Of a stretch of 64,000 nucleotides of DNA, positions 25,065 through 33,765 are shown piece after piece; the first letter of the stretch is position 1; each line of letters begins with the position of its first letter. The notes under the pieces were generated by a model. It saw only the letters and a program-made list of their open reading frames with translations. It was not told the origin of the DNA and ran no database searches. The stretch covers positions 1 to 64,000 of the forward strand of contig NZ_JBHLWN010000098.1 in assembly GCF_042432825.1 (NCBI RefSeq), in the 5' to 3' direction. The stretch is from Gordoniibacillus chartarius. Lineage in GTDB: Bacteria > Bacillota > Bacilli > Paenibacillales > NBRC-103111. The translations under genes were made by a program, and so were the position numbers.

Positions 25065-25628
25065 ATGGCAACGGCTAGACAACAACTGTTATGGACGGCT
25101 ATCGAGCTGGATGGCCAAGAGTGGACGCTGATCGGGTCGGAGCGTGGCTTGTGCCGGGTTATTTTCCCGCATGAGAGCTTGGAGCATTTCCGGGGGTGGA
25201 CGGACAAGGTCGCGCCGGGCGCCCGGCTGCAGCAGGACGAGGGGGCGTTCGAGCGGATGGGCGGCGTCCCTGCCAAGCTGCGGGCGTATTTTGCGGGGGA
25301 GGCGGTGTCGTTCGCGGACGTGCCGCTGGACCTGATCGGAACGGACTTTCAACGTGCCGTATGGCAGGCGCTCGGCGAGGTGCCTTACGGACAGACGCGG
25401 ACGTACGGCGACATTGCCCGCGCTGTCGGCCGGCCGCAGGCCGTCCGGGCCGTCGGTATGGCGAACGGCGCCAATCCGGTGCCGGTGCTGCTGCCGTGCC
25501 ATCGCATTATCGGCGCAGACCGCAAGCTGACCGGCTTCCGCGGCGGACTCGCGATGAAGCGGCGGCTGCTGGAGCTGGAGCGGATCGAAGGCGTGGTGGA
25601 CGGCGGACATGCCCGATTTGAGTTTTGA
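25065..25628 (+). CDS. ogt: Methylated-DNA--protein-cysteine methyltransferase
   Basis: 187 residues from ATG 25065 (GGGAGG seven bases upstream). The C-terminal domain carries the helix-turn-helix and the suicide active site PCHR (VLLPCHRIIGADRKLTGFRGG), with YGQTRTYGDIA before it. The protein moves methyl from O6-methylguanine to its own Cys. It follows adaA and overlaps alkA by 20 bases, an alkylation-damage operon equal to adaA-adaB plus alkA of B. subtilis, but all in one direction. Confidence 0.94.
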   Translation: MATARQQLLWTAIELDGQEWTLIGSERGLCRVIFPHESLEHFRGWTDKVAPGARLQQDEGAFERMGGVPAKLRAYFAGEAVSFADVPLDLIGTDFQRAVWQALGEVPYGQTRTYGDIARAVGRPQAVRAVGMANGANPVPVLLPCHRIIGADRKLTGFRGGLAMKRRLLELERIEGVVDGGHARFEF

Positions 25629-26550
25629 GCTGCCGGTCTCGCAGCCGTTCCGGTTCCAACGCTGCCTCGAGTACATGACGCGCTCGCCGCTCGAATGCTT
25701 GTACGAGGTCGACGGCGACAAGGTAATCCGTCTCATCCGGGCGGAGGGAGCCGCCGAAAGCGCGCTCCTGGAAATCTCCTGCCCGGACGACCGCGCACTG
25801 CGGGTACGCTTCCTGCAAGGTGCGCCGCAGAGCGATGCGGAGCTCTCCCGCATTCAGTCGTATATCCGCGACTGGTTCGATCTGGAGCGCGACCTCGCGC
25901 CATGGCAGCGGCTGGCCGAAGCTGGCCCCGTGCTCGGCCCGCTCGCGCGCAGCATGTACGGGCTGAGACTGATCGGCATCCCCGATCTGTTCGAGGCGCT
26001 CTGCTGGGCTATCGCCGGCCAGCAGGTCAACCTCGCCTTCGCTTACAAGCTGAAGCGAAGGCTCACCGAGGCTTACGGCGAAGCCGCGGACCGGGAAGGC
26101 CGGACATACCGGCGCTTCCCGGACCCCGCGGCACTCGCCGGCGCCGACCCGGGTGAGCTGCAGGCCCTGCAGCTCACCAAAACAAAAGCGGCCGCCATCC
26201 GCGAGGTGGCCGCCCTCATGCAGCGCGGCGAGCTGTCGCGGGCCGCGCTGCTCGCGCTCGGCGACTTCGATGCCGCCGAGCGCGAGCTGGTGCGCGTCCG
26301 CGGCATCGGGCCGTGGACGGCGCACTACGTGCGGATGCGCTGCCTGCGCGATCCGCGCGCGTTCCCTATCGGCGATGCGGGGCTCCACAACGCCGTCAAA
26401 GCACAGCTCGGCCTTGACCGCAAGCCGACGCCGCAAGAGCTGCAGTCGCTGTTCGCGGGCTGGGCCGGATGGGAGGCGTATGCGACATTTTACCTGTGGC
26501 ACAGTCTTTATGAACTAAAAACCGCCGCTTTAGGAAAAGATAACCGGTAA
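25609..26550 (+). CDS. alkA: DNA-3-methyladenine glycosylase II (AlkA family)
   Basis: 313 residues. The HhH-GPD fold is visible: ALCWAIAGQQVNLAFAYKLKRRL, the hairpin LVRVRGIGPWTAHYVRMR and the catalytic Asp in FPIGDAGLHNAV. It excises alkylated bases such as 3-methyladenine. The 20-base overlap with ogt indicates coupled translation. It lacks the four-Cys Fe-S cluster of MutY/Nth relatives. A membrane-protein gene follows 30 bases later. Confidence 0.93.
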   Translation: MPDLSFELPVSQPFRFQRCLEYMTRSPLECLYEVDGDKVIRLIRAEGAAESALLEISCPDDRALRVRFLQGAPQSDAELSRIQSYIRDWFDLERDLAPWQRLAEAGPVLGPLARSMYGLRLIGIPDLFEALCWAIAGQQVNLAFAYKLKRRLTEAYGEAADREGRTYRRFPDPAALAGADPGELQALQLTKTKAAAIREVAALMQRGELSRAALLALGDFDAAERELVRVRGIGPWTAHYVRMRCLRDPRAFPIGDAGLHNAVKAQLGLDRKPTPQELQSLFAGWAGWEAYATFYLWHSLYELKTAALGKDNR

Positions 26551-26580
26551 ACCGATTAACGGATTCTGGAGGCGACGGCA

Positions 26581-27153
26581 ATGACTTCCGCAGAGATGGA
26601 CCGCATGCAACAGATACAGCAGGAGCTCACCAGGATGCGTTGGGAGTATTGGCGGCACAATGTGCTATTTTCCTGGCAATGGCTGTTCCTGGTGGGCGCT
26701 GCGGTTGGGCTTACGTTCATCTGGGCCCGTCTGGTCCGATGGGAATCCGCCAAAATCCAATTGCTCTACGGCTTGTTGATCTTCCTCTTCAGCACGATAG
26801 CCGATACGATAGGCGGGGAGCTGCAGCTGTGGGACTATCCGAAAATGTTCCTGCCCTGGGGCCCCCGAGCTGTCGAAATCGACTGGATGATTTCCATATT
26901 CAGCATGCTCGCCTTCCAATACGCCCCCAGGTGGCGCAGCTTTATCCCGGTTACGATCGGGATGGCGACCCTGTTTGCATTTGTTTTCGAACCGCTCGCC
27001 AAGTGGATGCAAATTTACCGGGAGATCGCTTGGAGCCCCTTGTACTCGTTCCCGATCTACATTGCAATGTGCTGCGGGTTCAAGCTGGCGGCGGAAGGCT
27101 TCGCGAGCTGGGCCAAAAAACGCTCTTCCGCTCAACCCCGGCAACCCGCCTAG
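26581..27153 (+). CDS. CBO0543-type multi-pass membrane protein
   Basis: 190 residues with about five hydrophobic helices. The pattern W-E-YWRHNVLFSWQW, then GGELQLWDYPKMFLPWGPR and a C-terminal YIAMCCGFKLA, matches the CBO0543 family of clostridia and bacilli, of unknown function. TGGAGG lies eight bases before the ATG. It lies 30 bases after alkA and may be transcribed with the repair operon, although no role in repair is known. The gap 27154-27386 after it shows no gene or clear signal. Confidence 0.75.
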   Translation: MTSAEMDRMQQIQQELTRMRWEYWRHNVLFSWQWLFLVGAAVGLTFIWARLVRWESAKIQLLYGLLIFLFSTIADTIGGELQLWDYPKMFLPWGPRAVEIDWMISIFSMLAFQYAPRWRSFIPVTIGMATLFAFVFEPLAKWMQIYREIAWSPLYSFPIYIAMCCGFKLAAEGFASWAKKRSSAQPRQPA

Positions 27154-27386
27154 AGCTTTGCACGCGCATTCTTCGCCCCGGCAATCGGCAGACACCAGAC
27201 ACCAGCCGTGTCCGCCTGATCGTGCGGCCTGTCCGCCTTCCAATGCCTTTCGAAGCATGTCGGAGGCCTCACAAATGACTTGCAGCAGCCTTACGAATAC
27301 CTCACGAATGCCTCGCGGCGCCCTGGCGTCCCTCTTACCGAGGCCTCAGCTTACCGAAAGCCTACCGCTCCCCCGCCAAAGCATGC

Positions 27387-28496
27387 CTACTTCGCCCGGT
27401 ACGCCTCCAGCAGCTTCTGCATCGTGGCATAATCGGGCGTTTGCATAACGTTGTCGATCGACCTCGCGATCCCTTTCACCCGGAAAGCCGCCGGATCGTT
27501 CGTGACGCCGATCAGTCCGGTACGGAATCCGTAGCGCTCCCAAGCGATGCGCTGCACATCCGGGTCCTGCAGGAAGGCCGTCATTCCCTTCGACTTCTCG
27601 TTCAGTGTAACGAGCGTATGCACCGACCACATCGTTGGCGCCGGATAAACGATTTGCGGCGCAACGGAGGATTGGAGCGACTGCCAAACGTCCGGATTTT
27701 GCTTGGAAAAATACAGCACATCGCTTTCATAACCAACAATAATTTTATGGCTGCCCATGCCGGTCTTTACGTACTCTTCGAACAGATCGGTTGTCGACGA
27801 CTTCTTGAAGCCTGTCTTGGCAAACATGTTCCGCAGGCTCGGCATTAGCCCGTCCACCCGATCCGCCGTGACCAGATTACCCCCGTTCAGCGACGCCGCC
27901 ACGAGAGCGGCATAGGCATTGCCCGAATTCGATTTGGCCGGGTCGGACGTGTCAACGGCAATAGGCCCGAACACCTTCAGCCCGATATCCTCCCACTTCT
28001 TGTCCGCCGCAATCAGCTCGACCAGCTTCGCCGTATCCAGCTCCAGCACGTCCGCTCCCGCATCGCGCACAATATTGCGCTCCTTGAGCAGCCTCGTAAC
28101 CGCGTCCCATGAATAATAGACAAGCGGCGTGCGGAACACCTCCTCCGTCCCCGTCACCTGCACGGACGATTTGATTTGCTCCACAACCGTCTCGCTCGCC
28201 GGAAAAACGAAGTCGTTCGCCTTCAGCGCCGCCTCCTCCGTCATTTCAAGCGAGCCCGCCTTGCGGATATCGAGCGCAAACCCATACCGCGTCCGGGCAA
28301 TGTCCAGAACTTCCTTATCGCCAAAAAACGCTTCCTTCTCGCTGCCCACGATACCTTTGAGCGTCACCGGCGCATTCGGCGCTGCGGCTCCGCCCCCCGC
28401 GGCCGGTGCGGACCGGTCCATCTGCAGCTTAATGACCGCACTGACGGCGATGATCGCGAGCAGAACCAGCGCGCCTATCCATTGTGCCTTCCTCAT
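27387..28496 (-). CDS. Membrane-anchored solute-binding-like protein (third gene of VWA operon)
   Basis: 369 residues. An N-terminal hydrophobic segment (about 6-22) has no lipobox Cys, so it is probably an uncleaved anchor or ordinary signal peptide. The rest resembles type 2 periplasmic-binding proteins: a basic start (LKGIVGSEKEAFFGDKEV), alternating strands, and a C-terminal half (VYPAPTMWSVHTLVTLNEKSKGMTAFLQDPDVQRIAWERYGFRTGL) of the kind seen in molybdate/sulfate-like binders. No transporter genes adjoin. GGGAGGG precedes the ATG, which overlaps the upstream stop by four bases. Function unknown. Confidence 0.75.
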   Translation of the reverse strand: MRKAQWIGALVLLAIIAVSAVIKLQMDRSAPAAGGGAAAPNAPVTLKGIVGSEKEAFFGDKEVLDIARTRYGFALDIRKAGSLEMTEEAALKANDFVFPASETVVEQIKSSVQVTGTEEVFRTPLVYYSWDAVTRLLKERNIVRDAGADVLELDTAKLVELIAADKKWEDIGLKVFGPIAVDTSDPAKSNSGNAYAALVAASLNGGNLVTADRVDGLMPSLRNMFAKTGFKKSSTTDLFEEYVKTGMGSHKIIVGYESDVLYFSKQNPDVWQSLQSSVAPQIVYPAPTMWSVHTLVTLNEKSKGMTAFLQDPDVQRIAWERYGFRTGLIGVTNDPAAFRVKGIARSIDNVMQTPDYATMQKLLEAYRAK

Positions 28497-29092
28497 CTCA
28501 GTCCCTCCCAATCCAGCATCTCCTTCAGCGCCTCCATCCGCGCCGTCAGGTCGGACAGATCGCTGCGTACGAGACGTTCATATTGCGCGTGAAAATGGTC
28601 CCGAATCGCTTCCAAGCTCTCCTCCGCCTTCCCGGCAAAATCGCTCCCGGCCCGGCTGTCCGACCCGGTCAGCGCAGCCGTCTCGGCGTAAGCGGTGACG
28701 ATCTGCACCGTCGCATCGAGGTAGAAGCTCAACATCTGCCGTACTTCGGGCAGCTGCGTCGCCTTCTTCTCCGTAAACGCAATAACCCGGTTCGTTATGG
28801 CGATAATCTCGTCCACATGCCCGCGGACGACGCGGCTGCGGAGGCCGCCGGATGCCTCGCGCAGCCGGTGCAGCTTTCTCCTGGCCTCGCGAAGCAGCTC
28901 GCCGTAAAGCCTGATCGTCGGGTCCGTGGTTGTAAGGAGCAGCTGCAGCGCCCCATAGATGGCGGCCCCGAGGACGGCGGACAAGATGACGCCGAAGTCC
29001 AGCGCAAACAGAAACACGAGGAACGCTGCGGCGCTCAGCGCCGTGGCCAGTATGATTTTAACTTGCGGCAATGCGGCGGCGCGCCTTATCAA
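28493..29092 (-). CDS. XpaC-like membrane protein (second gene of VWA operon)
   Basis: 199 residues. Two adjacent N-terminal membrane helices (about 10-50) are followed by a long helical cytoplasmic part (LLREARRKLHRLREASGGLRSRV...FTEKKATQLPEVRQMLSFYLDATVQIV). This resembles the XpaC/5-bromo-4-chloroindolyl phosphate hydrolysis family, usually found beside TelA-type proteins; no TelA gene is here. The start is TTG 29092 with GAGGGGG upstream, overlapping the VWA gene stop (TTGA), and the stop overlaps the next ATG. The family name reflects an old reporter phenotype, not an established activity. Confidence 0.75.
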   Translation of the reverse strand: MIRRAAALPQVKIILATALSAAAFLVFLFALDFGVILSAVLGAAIYGALQLLLTTTDPTIRLYGELLREARRKLHRLREASGGLRSRVVRGHVDEIIAITNRVIAFTEKKATQLPEVRQMLSFYLDATVQIVTAYAETAALTGSDSRAGSDFAGKAEESLEAIRDHFHAQYERLVRSDLSDLTARMEALKEMLDWEGLR

Positions 29093-30780
29093 TTGTACCC
29101 CCTCACCTTCTTGAAGCTGGCAACCAAGTCTTTGCCGCCGGCGAATACGTCCGCCCGGGTCAGCTTCGCCACTTCCTTAAGCTGCGACTCCTGAGCGTCG
29201 CCGAACATGATCGAGAACACCGGAATATCTTTGCCGACCTCGTCGTACTTGCTCTTCAGCGTCTTGAAGCTGCCCTGCGACTGGCCGTCCGTCATCAGTA
29301 CGACGGAAGTGACGTAGCGGTTCTGGTCCACGCTGCGCAGCAGCTCGAGCGCGTTCGCCGACGGATCGTAAATGTCCGTGCCGCCGCCGGGCTTCAGGTT
29401 TTTGATCTTACTGAGCAGAGCCGGGAATTCGTTAGGGCCGCGGGCAGTCCAGACGTCCAGCGCCTTGGAGTTGAACGGGATGACGACGACGACATCGTCC
29501 GGCGCAGCCTGCAGCAGCGAGGCTTGAGCCTTCTCCTGCGTGAGCAGAAGCTCCATCGCCGCCTTCACGCCCTTCTCTCCGCCGTTACTTTCCATACTTC
29601 CGGAGTAATCGATGCAGAAGACGGTGTAGGACGGCTTCTTGAACGCCGACTGGTACAGCTGCAGCGCCTCCATCATGACGTCCGGCTCGGGAAACGGAAT
29701 CGGCGACAGCACCTTCTTGACGTCGATGCCCCAGCTTGGATTGAACACGGCCGGATCCGGGTTCGCGACGACCCCGCCGAAGCCGGTGCGGCGGCCGAGA
29801 GCGGCGATTTTCCGCTGCGCCGGCTCGGAGAGAAGATGCTCCTGCAGCCGCTTGAAACGCTCCTCCTGGTCGGGCTTGCCGTTATGGATATAGCCGAGCG
29901 AGTAATCCGCCACCGTTAGTCCGTTTACCGGGTAAATGAGCCGGAGCGGCTCTTTGCCGGCGGCGGTCAAGCTCTTGTTGGCGGCGATAATGACCGCCTC
30001 GTAGTTGACCATCGCATCGTAGTCGCCCTGCAGGAACAGCTCCTTCAGCCACTCGGAGGAACCGCTGGAGCGGTTGACCCCGGCGAGCAGCGATTTGATT
30101 TGCCCCTCCAGCTCGGGCTTATGCAAATCGGCTGTCGTCAGCGTCTGCGGGTTGCCCAGCATCGCATACAGGAAGCCGATGTACGCGGACGCACCGGAAT
30201 TGGATTGGGACGCCGAGGTCATCGCGAACGTCAGCTGCTTTTGCCGTACCGCCTCGGCCAGCTGCTGGACGGTAACGTCTTTACCGGCGGTGAAGCCGAG
30301 ACGGTCCGCTACGCTGGCTTTGATGCCCCAGACGACCGGCGAGGTCATAATCGACTTCTGGCTCTTCACCTTCTTGTCCGTATCGCCAAGAGCAATCCAC
30401 TGCGAGCTAGCCAGCCATACCGCATCGTAGGCGGCGGCGTTCGTGCGAAGCTCGGCCATGCTGTCGATCGATCCCATATAGACGAACTCGGTGTCAAAAT
30501 CTTGCCCTGCCGTGTATTCATCGATGATCGGTTCAAGCTCTTTGTTCTCCGAGCTGGATAGAATGCGCAGCAGCGGCTTGCCGGAGTTTTTCTTCGCCGC
30601 TGTCTCGGATGGCGGGGATTGTACAGCCGGCGCAGCCTGCGGGGCGCATCCGGCCAGTACCGCTGCGACCATTACAGCTGCAGTAAGTACCGTCGTGATG
30701 CGCCAAGCGCGTTTCGCTGCCCCTGCGCCTTTGAAGGCGGCGGCCAGCGCGGTGCCTATAGTCGTAGTGAAATTTTGCAT
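29089..30780 (-). CDS. Lipoprotein fusing a solute-binding domain to a VWA domain
   Basis: 563 residues. A long signal peptide ends in a lipobox (LAGC, Cys45). Residues about 65-370 resemble a type 2 solute-binding protein (LLRILSSSENKELEPIIDEY...GFLYAMLGNPQTLTTADL). Residues about 380-560 form a von Willebrand A domain with an intact MIDAS: Asp391-x-Ser393-x-Ser395, Thr about 468 in GGGTDIYD, Asp about 498 in LMTDGQ. It is thus probably a surface protein that binds a metal-dependent partner and a ligand. TAGGAGGGT precedes the ATG. It heads an operon of three overlapping genes. Confidence 0.85.
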   Translation of the reverse strand: MQNFTTTIGTALAAAFKGAGAAKRAWRITTVLTAAVMVAAVLAGCAPQAAPAVQSPPSETAAKKNSGKPLLRILSSSENKELEPIIDEYTAGQDFDTEFVYMGSIDSMAELRTNAAAYDAVWLASSQWIALGDTDKKVKSQKSIMTSPVVWGIKASVADRLGFTAGKDVTVQQLAEAVRQKQLTFAMTSASQSNSGASAYIGFLYAMLGNPQTLTTADLHKPELEGQIKSLLAGVNRSSGSSEWLKELFLQGDYDAMVNYEAVIIAANKSLTAAGKEPLRLIYPVNGLTVADYSLGYIHNGKPDQEERFKRLQEHLLSEPAQRKIAALGRRTGFGGVVANPDPAVFNPSWGIDVKKVLSPIPFPEPDVMMEALQLYQSAFKKPSYTVFCIDYSGSMESNGGEKGVKAAMELLLTQEKAQASLLQAAPDDVVVVIPFNSKALDVWTARGPNEFPALLSKIKNLKPGGGTDIYDPSANALELLRSVDQNRYVTSVVLMTDGQSQGSFKTLKSKYDEVGKDIPVFSIMFGDAQESQLKEVAKLTRADVFAGGKDLVASFKKVRGYN

Positions 30781-30992
30781 AAGGCATACCCTCCTACGAA
30801 AACAACTGGATTCCCCTCCATCGTAACTCAGAAGTTTTATACGACAGGCCGATTCATGTTAAGGGAATGTAAATTTATACTTGTTTGTTTGGGGGGCATC
30901 TGAAGTGGCTGGCATAAACAGACTGTCATTGCGATGACGAAGGGGCCGGCGGATTAGGATTGAAGTCATACATTTCCCGTGATATGCTTATA

Positions 30993-31026
30993 GTAAATAA
31001 AGGAGCCGTGCTGGTAACACGACTCC
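30993..31026 (-). terminator. Terminator of the holin-like toxin transcript
   Basis: Minus strand GGAGTCGTG / CACGGCTCC around TTACCAG, followed by TTTATTT. With the promoter at 31286 it defines a minus-strand RNA of about 285 bases carrying the small toxin frame. Confidence 0.65.
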
Positions 31027-31073
31027 TTCCGACAAACCGCTGTAAAGGCGGTCGGCATGGGTTTCTATTGTGG

Positions 31074-31110
31074 AATAGACCGCATACCTTGGCTGAGGGG
31101 GCGGTCTATT
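31074..31110 (+). ncRNA. Possible antitoxin RNA 3' hairpin
   Basis: AATAGACCGC (31074-31083) pairs with GCGGTCTATT (31101-31110), a 10-bp stem just past the toxin stop. A plus-strand extended -10 (TGCTTATAGT, about 30985-30994) lies to the left. An antitoxin RNA running rightward from about 31000 and overlapping the toxin 3' end would fit type I loci. Its existence and ends are inferred. Confidence 0.35.
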
Positions 31111-31222
31111 TGCGTCTATTGGTCAGAGCGACGACGATGTTCACGACCAGCGTGAGAATGGCAACAAGCAGCACACCCGAGCTAATCATCAACGTCAACG
31201 CATCTTTCACGTCCAAACACAT
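31106..31222 (-). CDS. Putative holin-like toxin (type I toxin-antitoxin)
   Basis: 38 residues, MCLDVKDALTLMISSGVLLV then a hydrophobic run and a basic end NRRK. The pattern of short start, DALTLMISSG, one membrane helix and charged tail is that of the holin-like type I toxins of Firmicutes (TxpA/BsrG class). GGAGGTG precedes the ATG and lies in a hairpin, CCTCC-GAAA-GGAGG (about 31224-31237), that would hide it. Such peptides damage the membrane when their antisense RNA is lost. The call rests on sequence character and RNA layout. Confidence 0.75.
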   Translation of the reverse strand: MCLDVKDALTLMISSGVLLVAILTLVVNIVVALTNRRK

Positions 31223-31285
31223 CACCTCCTTTCGGAGGCCGACCGCCCAGCAAGCCGATTGCCGGCGGGATTTTCACCCAATTGC

Positions 31286-31291
31286 ATTATA
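31286..31291 (-). promoter_or_regulatory. Extended -10 promoter of the toxin
   Basis: Minus strand TGCTATAAT, with the TGn extension; the -35 is poor. It lies about 64 bases before the toxin ATG. The stretch 31300-31912 beyond it has no convincing gene on either strand: only short frames and degenerate intergenic sequence. Confidence 0.55.
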
Positions 31292-31912
31292 GCATAATTC
31301 GATAGATTCAAACACATGTTCGCTGGGTTGCTCTCCGGTAAGAGGGATGGCCTCCACTCCAGCTTAACTACTGCGGGAGTGCATCGGAAATCACTCTATG
31401 ACGTCGAGATAAAGGACTGACGAGGCGCTATTTCCTCCGTAACCAGCCTATTGCCGGGAATAGCGGATTTTCAGGGATCTATTTTGCCAAACCCGACCGC
31501 CGATAGCCCAAAATTCGCTGTTTGCTTAAAATTAACGCCCCCCCACACCTCTATTCTGCGAAAAAGGCCTATTGCTTCAAAAATAACGGACTGCGGAACC
31601 GTTATCGAAAGCGGACAGCCCGGACTTCCCAAACTGCACGCTCTCCCTCTTCTCTAGGTGGATCCCCTGCGACACTAACTACCGGCTATGCTTTGATAAG
31701 CGGTGTCTGTGACGTGGCGGAGCATGACCCCCGCAGTGCTTCGCAACCGCCTCAGGCCATTCAGACGGGCCGCATCCGCGAACCTTCCATCCACGAAACG
31801 CACTGCTGCTTTGTGCGTCTCCCCAAGAAACGGACATTCCCCTTAAACACAGCAATCTCAGTGCACTAACCTATCTGGTCGATGAATTGGTTTGAACACC
31901 GTCTTGTGACCG

Positions 31913-32062
31913 TCACCGCACAGTGCGGGCACAATCGGCGTTCAGTGCCTCCGCCACTTCACGACAAATCCGATCATCCGTTCTGCTATCTTCAAAAACT
32001 GGTATTACCTCGTAACCGCTTCCCTCTACAAACAAGAAGAACCTGGCGCGTCTTAAACCCAC
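31913..32062 (-). CDS. Possible 49-residue protein
   Basis: GTG-started frame with AAGGA nine bases upstream, beginning 15 bases after the stop of the small exported protein. The translation contains ARFFLFVEGSGYEVIPVFED and ICREVAEALNADCARTVR, which looks protein-like, but no family is recognised. It may be a real second gene of a small operon or a chance frame. Confidence 0.35.
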   Translation of the reverse strand: MGLRRARFFLFVEGSGYEVIPVFEDSRTDDRICREVAEALNADCARTVR

Positions 32063-32077
32063 CAGGCTCGATCCTTG

Positions 32078-32296
32078 TCATTTAGGACGTGCAAATTCGA
32101 TTCTTCCTTCTTCTACAGCCTTATTTACAGCTTTGACGTTTTCGTCTCCAGGTAACGCAGGGGTAAAATCCGACCCAACACCTGTCACCGGATTCGTCGT
32201 CGGACCAGCATTAGCTACGAGGGCATTTGTACCCCATATCGCTGCCGAGGCTATTATAACGAATGCCGCAGAAATAACTAGCCATCTTCTTTTCAT
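32078..32296 (-). CDS. Small exported protein
   Basis: 72 residues from ATG 32296 (GGGAGGT five bases upstream). A basic start and hydrophobic segment (MKRRWLVISAAFVIIASAAI) form a signal peptide or anchor; the rest is short and polar (TTNPVTGVGSDFTPALPGDENVKAVNKAV). No family is recognised. The local base composition is AT-rich, and the following 280 bases (32297-32580) are AT-rich and hold no other gene. Confidence 0.65.
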   Translation of the reverse strand: MKRRWLVISAAFVIIASAAIWGTNALVANAGPTTNPVTGVGSDFTPALPGDENVKAVNKAVEEGRIEFARPK

Positions 32297-32580
32297 TTTA
32301 TACCTCCCAATTTTGTGCACAGTTATAAACATTTGGATATATCTATTGATGCGTTAGAGTTCAAAAAGTTGCATTTGGCATTAATATCAATTGTTTCAAT
32401 CTAACAAGGAAATGAATAAACCGTTACTTTGTTGAGTGAATAACTTCAGCCTTTTCAGGATTTGTTTCAATAGCTATAAATAACTCGTTGGTTTCTATCC
32501 TATATAGTAAATATGTATTTTTGTCCACATATTTACAATTAAACAGAATTTTATGATATGCAATACGATAGATAAACACC

Positions 32581-32614
32581 AAAAAGCGGCGCCCCCGACA
32601 ACGGGAACGCCGCT
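32581..32614 (-). terminator. Terminator after speE
   Basis: Minus strand AGCGGCG-TTCCCG / GGGGG-CGCCGCT around TTGTC, followed by five T. Fifteen bases past the speE stop. Confidence 0.85.
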
Positions 32615-32628
32615 CTATACGCCAAACC

Positions 32629-33456
32629 TTACTTCACCAAATCCTCAACAAACTTCGGCAGCACGAATGCGGCCTTATGCAGACGAGGCGTGTAATACTT
32701 CGATTCGATCTCCGGGATCGCGGACTCGTCGACCTGCAGCGGGTCGTACTTCTTGCTGCCCATCGTGAACGTCCACAGACCGCTCGGGTACGTCGGGATG
32801 TTTGCCGTATACACGCGCACGATCGGGAAAATCTCCTTCACGTCGCGGTTCACCGTTTGGATCAGGTCAGCCTTGAACCAAGGGTTGTCGGTCTGCGCAA
32901 CGAAGATGCCGTCCTCGCGCAGCGCGTCATAGATGCCTTGGTAGAAGCCCTTCGTGAACAGCTCGACCGCTGGACCTACCGGCTCCGTGGAGTCGACCAT
33001 AATCACGTCGTACGTAGCTTTGTGGTCGTGAATGTGCATGTAGCCGTCGTTCACGATCACCTCGACGCGCGGGTTGTCGAGCTCGCCGGCGATTTCCGGC
33101 AAGTATTTCTTCGAATACTCGATCACTTTACCGTCGATCTCAACGAGAACGGCCTTCTTCACCTTCGGGTGCTTCAGCACTTCGCGGATGACGCCGCCGT
33201 CGCCGCCGCCGACCACGAGCACCATCTCCGGATTCGGATGCGTGAACAGCGCAGGGTGCGCCACCATCTCATGGTAGACAAACTCGTCGCGGATCGTCGT
33301 CATGACCATGCCGTCCAGCACAAGCATGCGGCCGAATTCGGCCGTATCGATCATCGCCAAATCTTGAAATTCGGTCTTCTCCGTTACAAAAGTTTGCGTA
33401 ATCTTCGCTGTAATCCCGAAATTGTCCGTTTGCTTCTCCGTATACCACAATTCCAT
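32629..33456 (-). CDS. speE: Spermidine synthase
   Basis: 275 residues, the normal length. It moves an aminopropyl group from decarboxylated SAM to putrescine. Visible motifs: ELWYTEKQT start, YHEMVAHPALFTHP, the SAM-binding VLVVGGGDGGVIREVLKHP, VEIDGKVIE, and the catalytic Asp region VDSTEPVGPA. AGAGGG precedes the ATG. In Bacillus speE is followed by speB, which is absent here. It is divergent from a penicillin-binding protein gene, the ywhE neighbour of the Bacillus locus. Confidence 0.97.
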   Translation of the reverse strand: MELWYTEKQTDNFGITAKITQTFVTEKTEFQDLAMIDTAEFGRMLVLDGMVMTTIRDEFVYHEMVAHPALFTHPNPEMVLVVGGGDGGVIREVLKHPKVKKAVLVEIDGKVIEYSKKYLPEIAGELDNPRVEVIVNDGYMHIHDHKATYDVIMVDSTEPVGPAVELFTKGFYQGIYDALREDGIFVAQTDNPWFKADLIQTVNRDVKEIFPIVRVYTANIPTYPSGLWTFTMGSKKYDPLQVDESAIPEIESKYYTPRLHKAAFVLPKFVEDLVK

Positions 33457-33513
33457 CTATTCTCGCCCTCTTTCTTGGGTTCTTTTCCATTGTGCCCATT
33501 AGCATAAATTGTA

Positions 33514-33541
33514 TTATAGAGGATTGTCCCCGAAATGCAAT
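33514..33541 (-). promoter_or_regulatory. speE promoter
   Basis: Minus strand TTGCAT (33536-33541), 16-base spacer, TATAAT (33514-33519), about 58 bases before the ATG. The rest of the divergent gap 33542-33765 shows no gene. Confidence 0.65.
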
Positions 33542-33765
33542 ACAAACACGGGCAGTTCCGAAAAAATTAACAATTGTCCGCCTCCCCCTGAATACCCCGC
33601 CGCCTCGCACCCCATACTGGTAAAGAAAGCCTCCTACAAGGAACAGCATATTTCCTTCGATAAGCGGGGCTCCCCCATAAGTAATCGAAATCAGCTTCGG
33701 AGGTTAACGTCACTTTAGGGGGACTTTGTTCCTGCACTCATTATCTCGTACAAGGAGCGGATCGC

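Noticed and set aside
31300..31912. Possible insertion-sequence remnant
   Set aside because: No terminal inverted repeats, no target duplication and no transposase motif could be seen.
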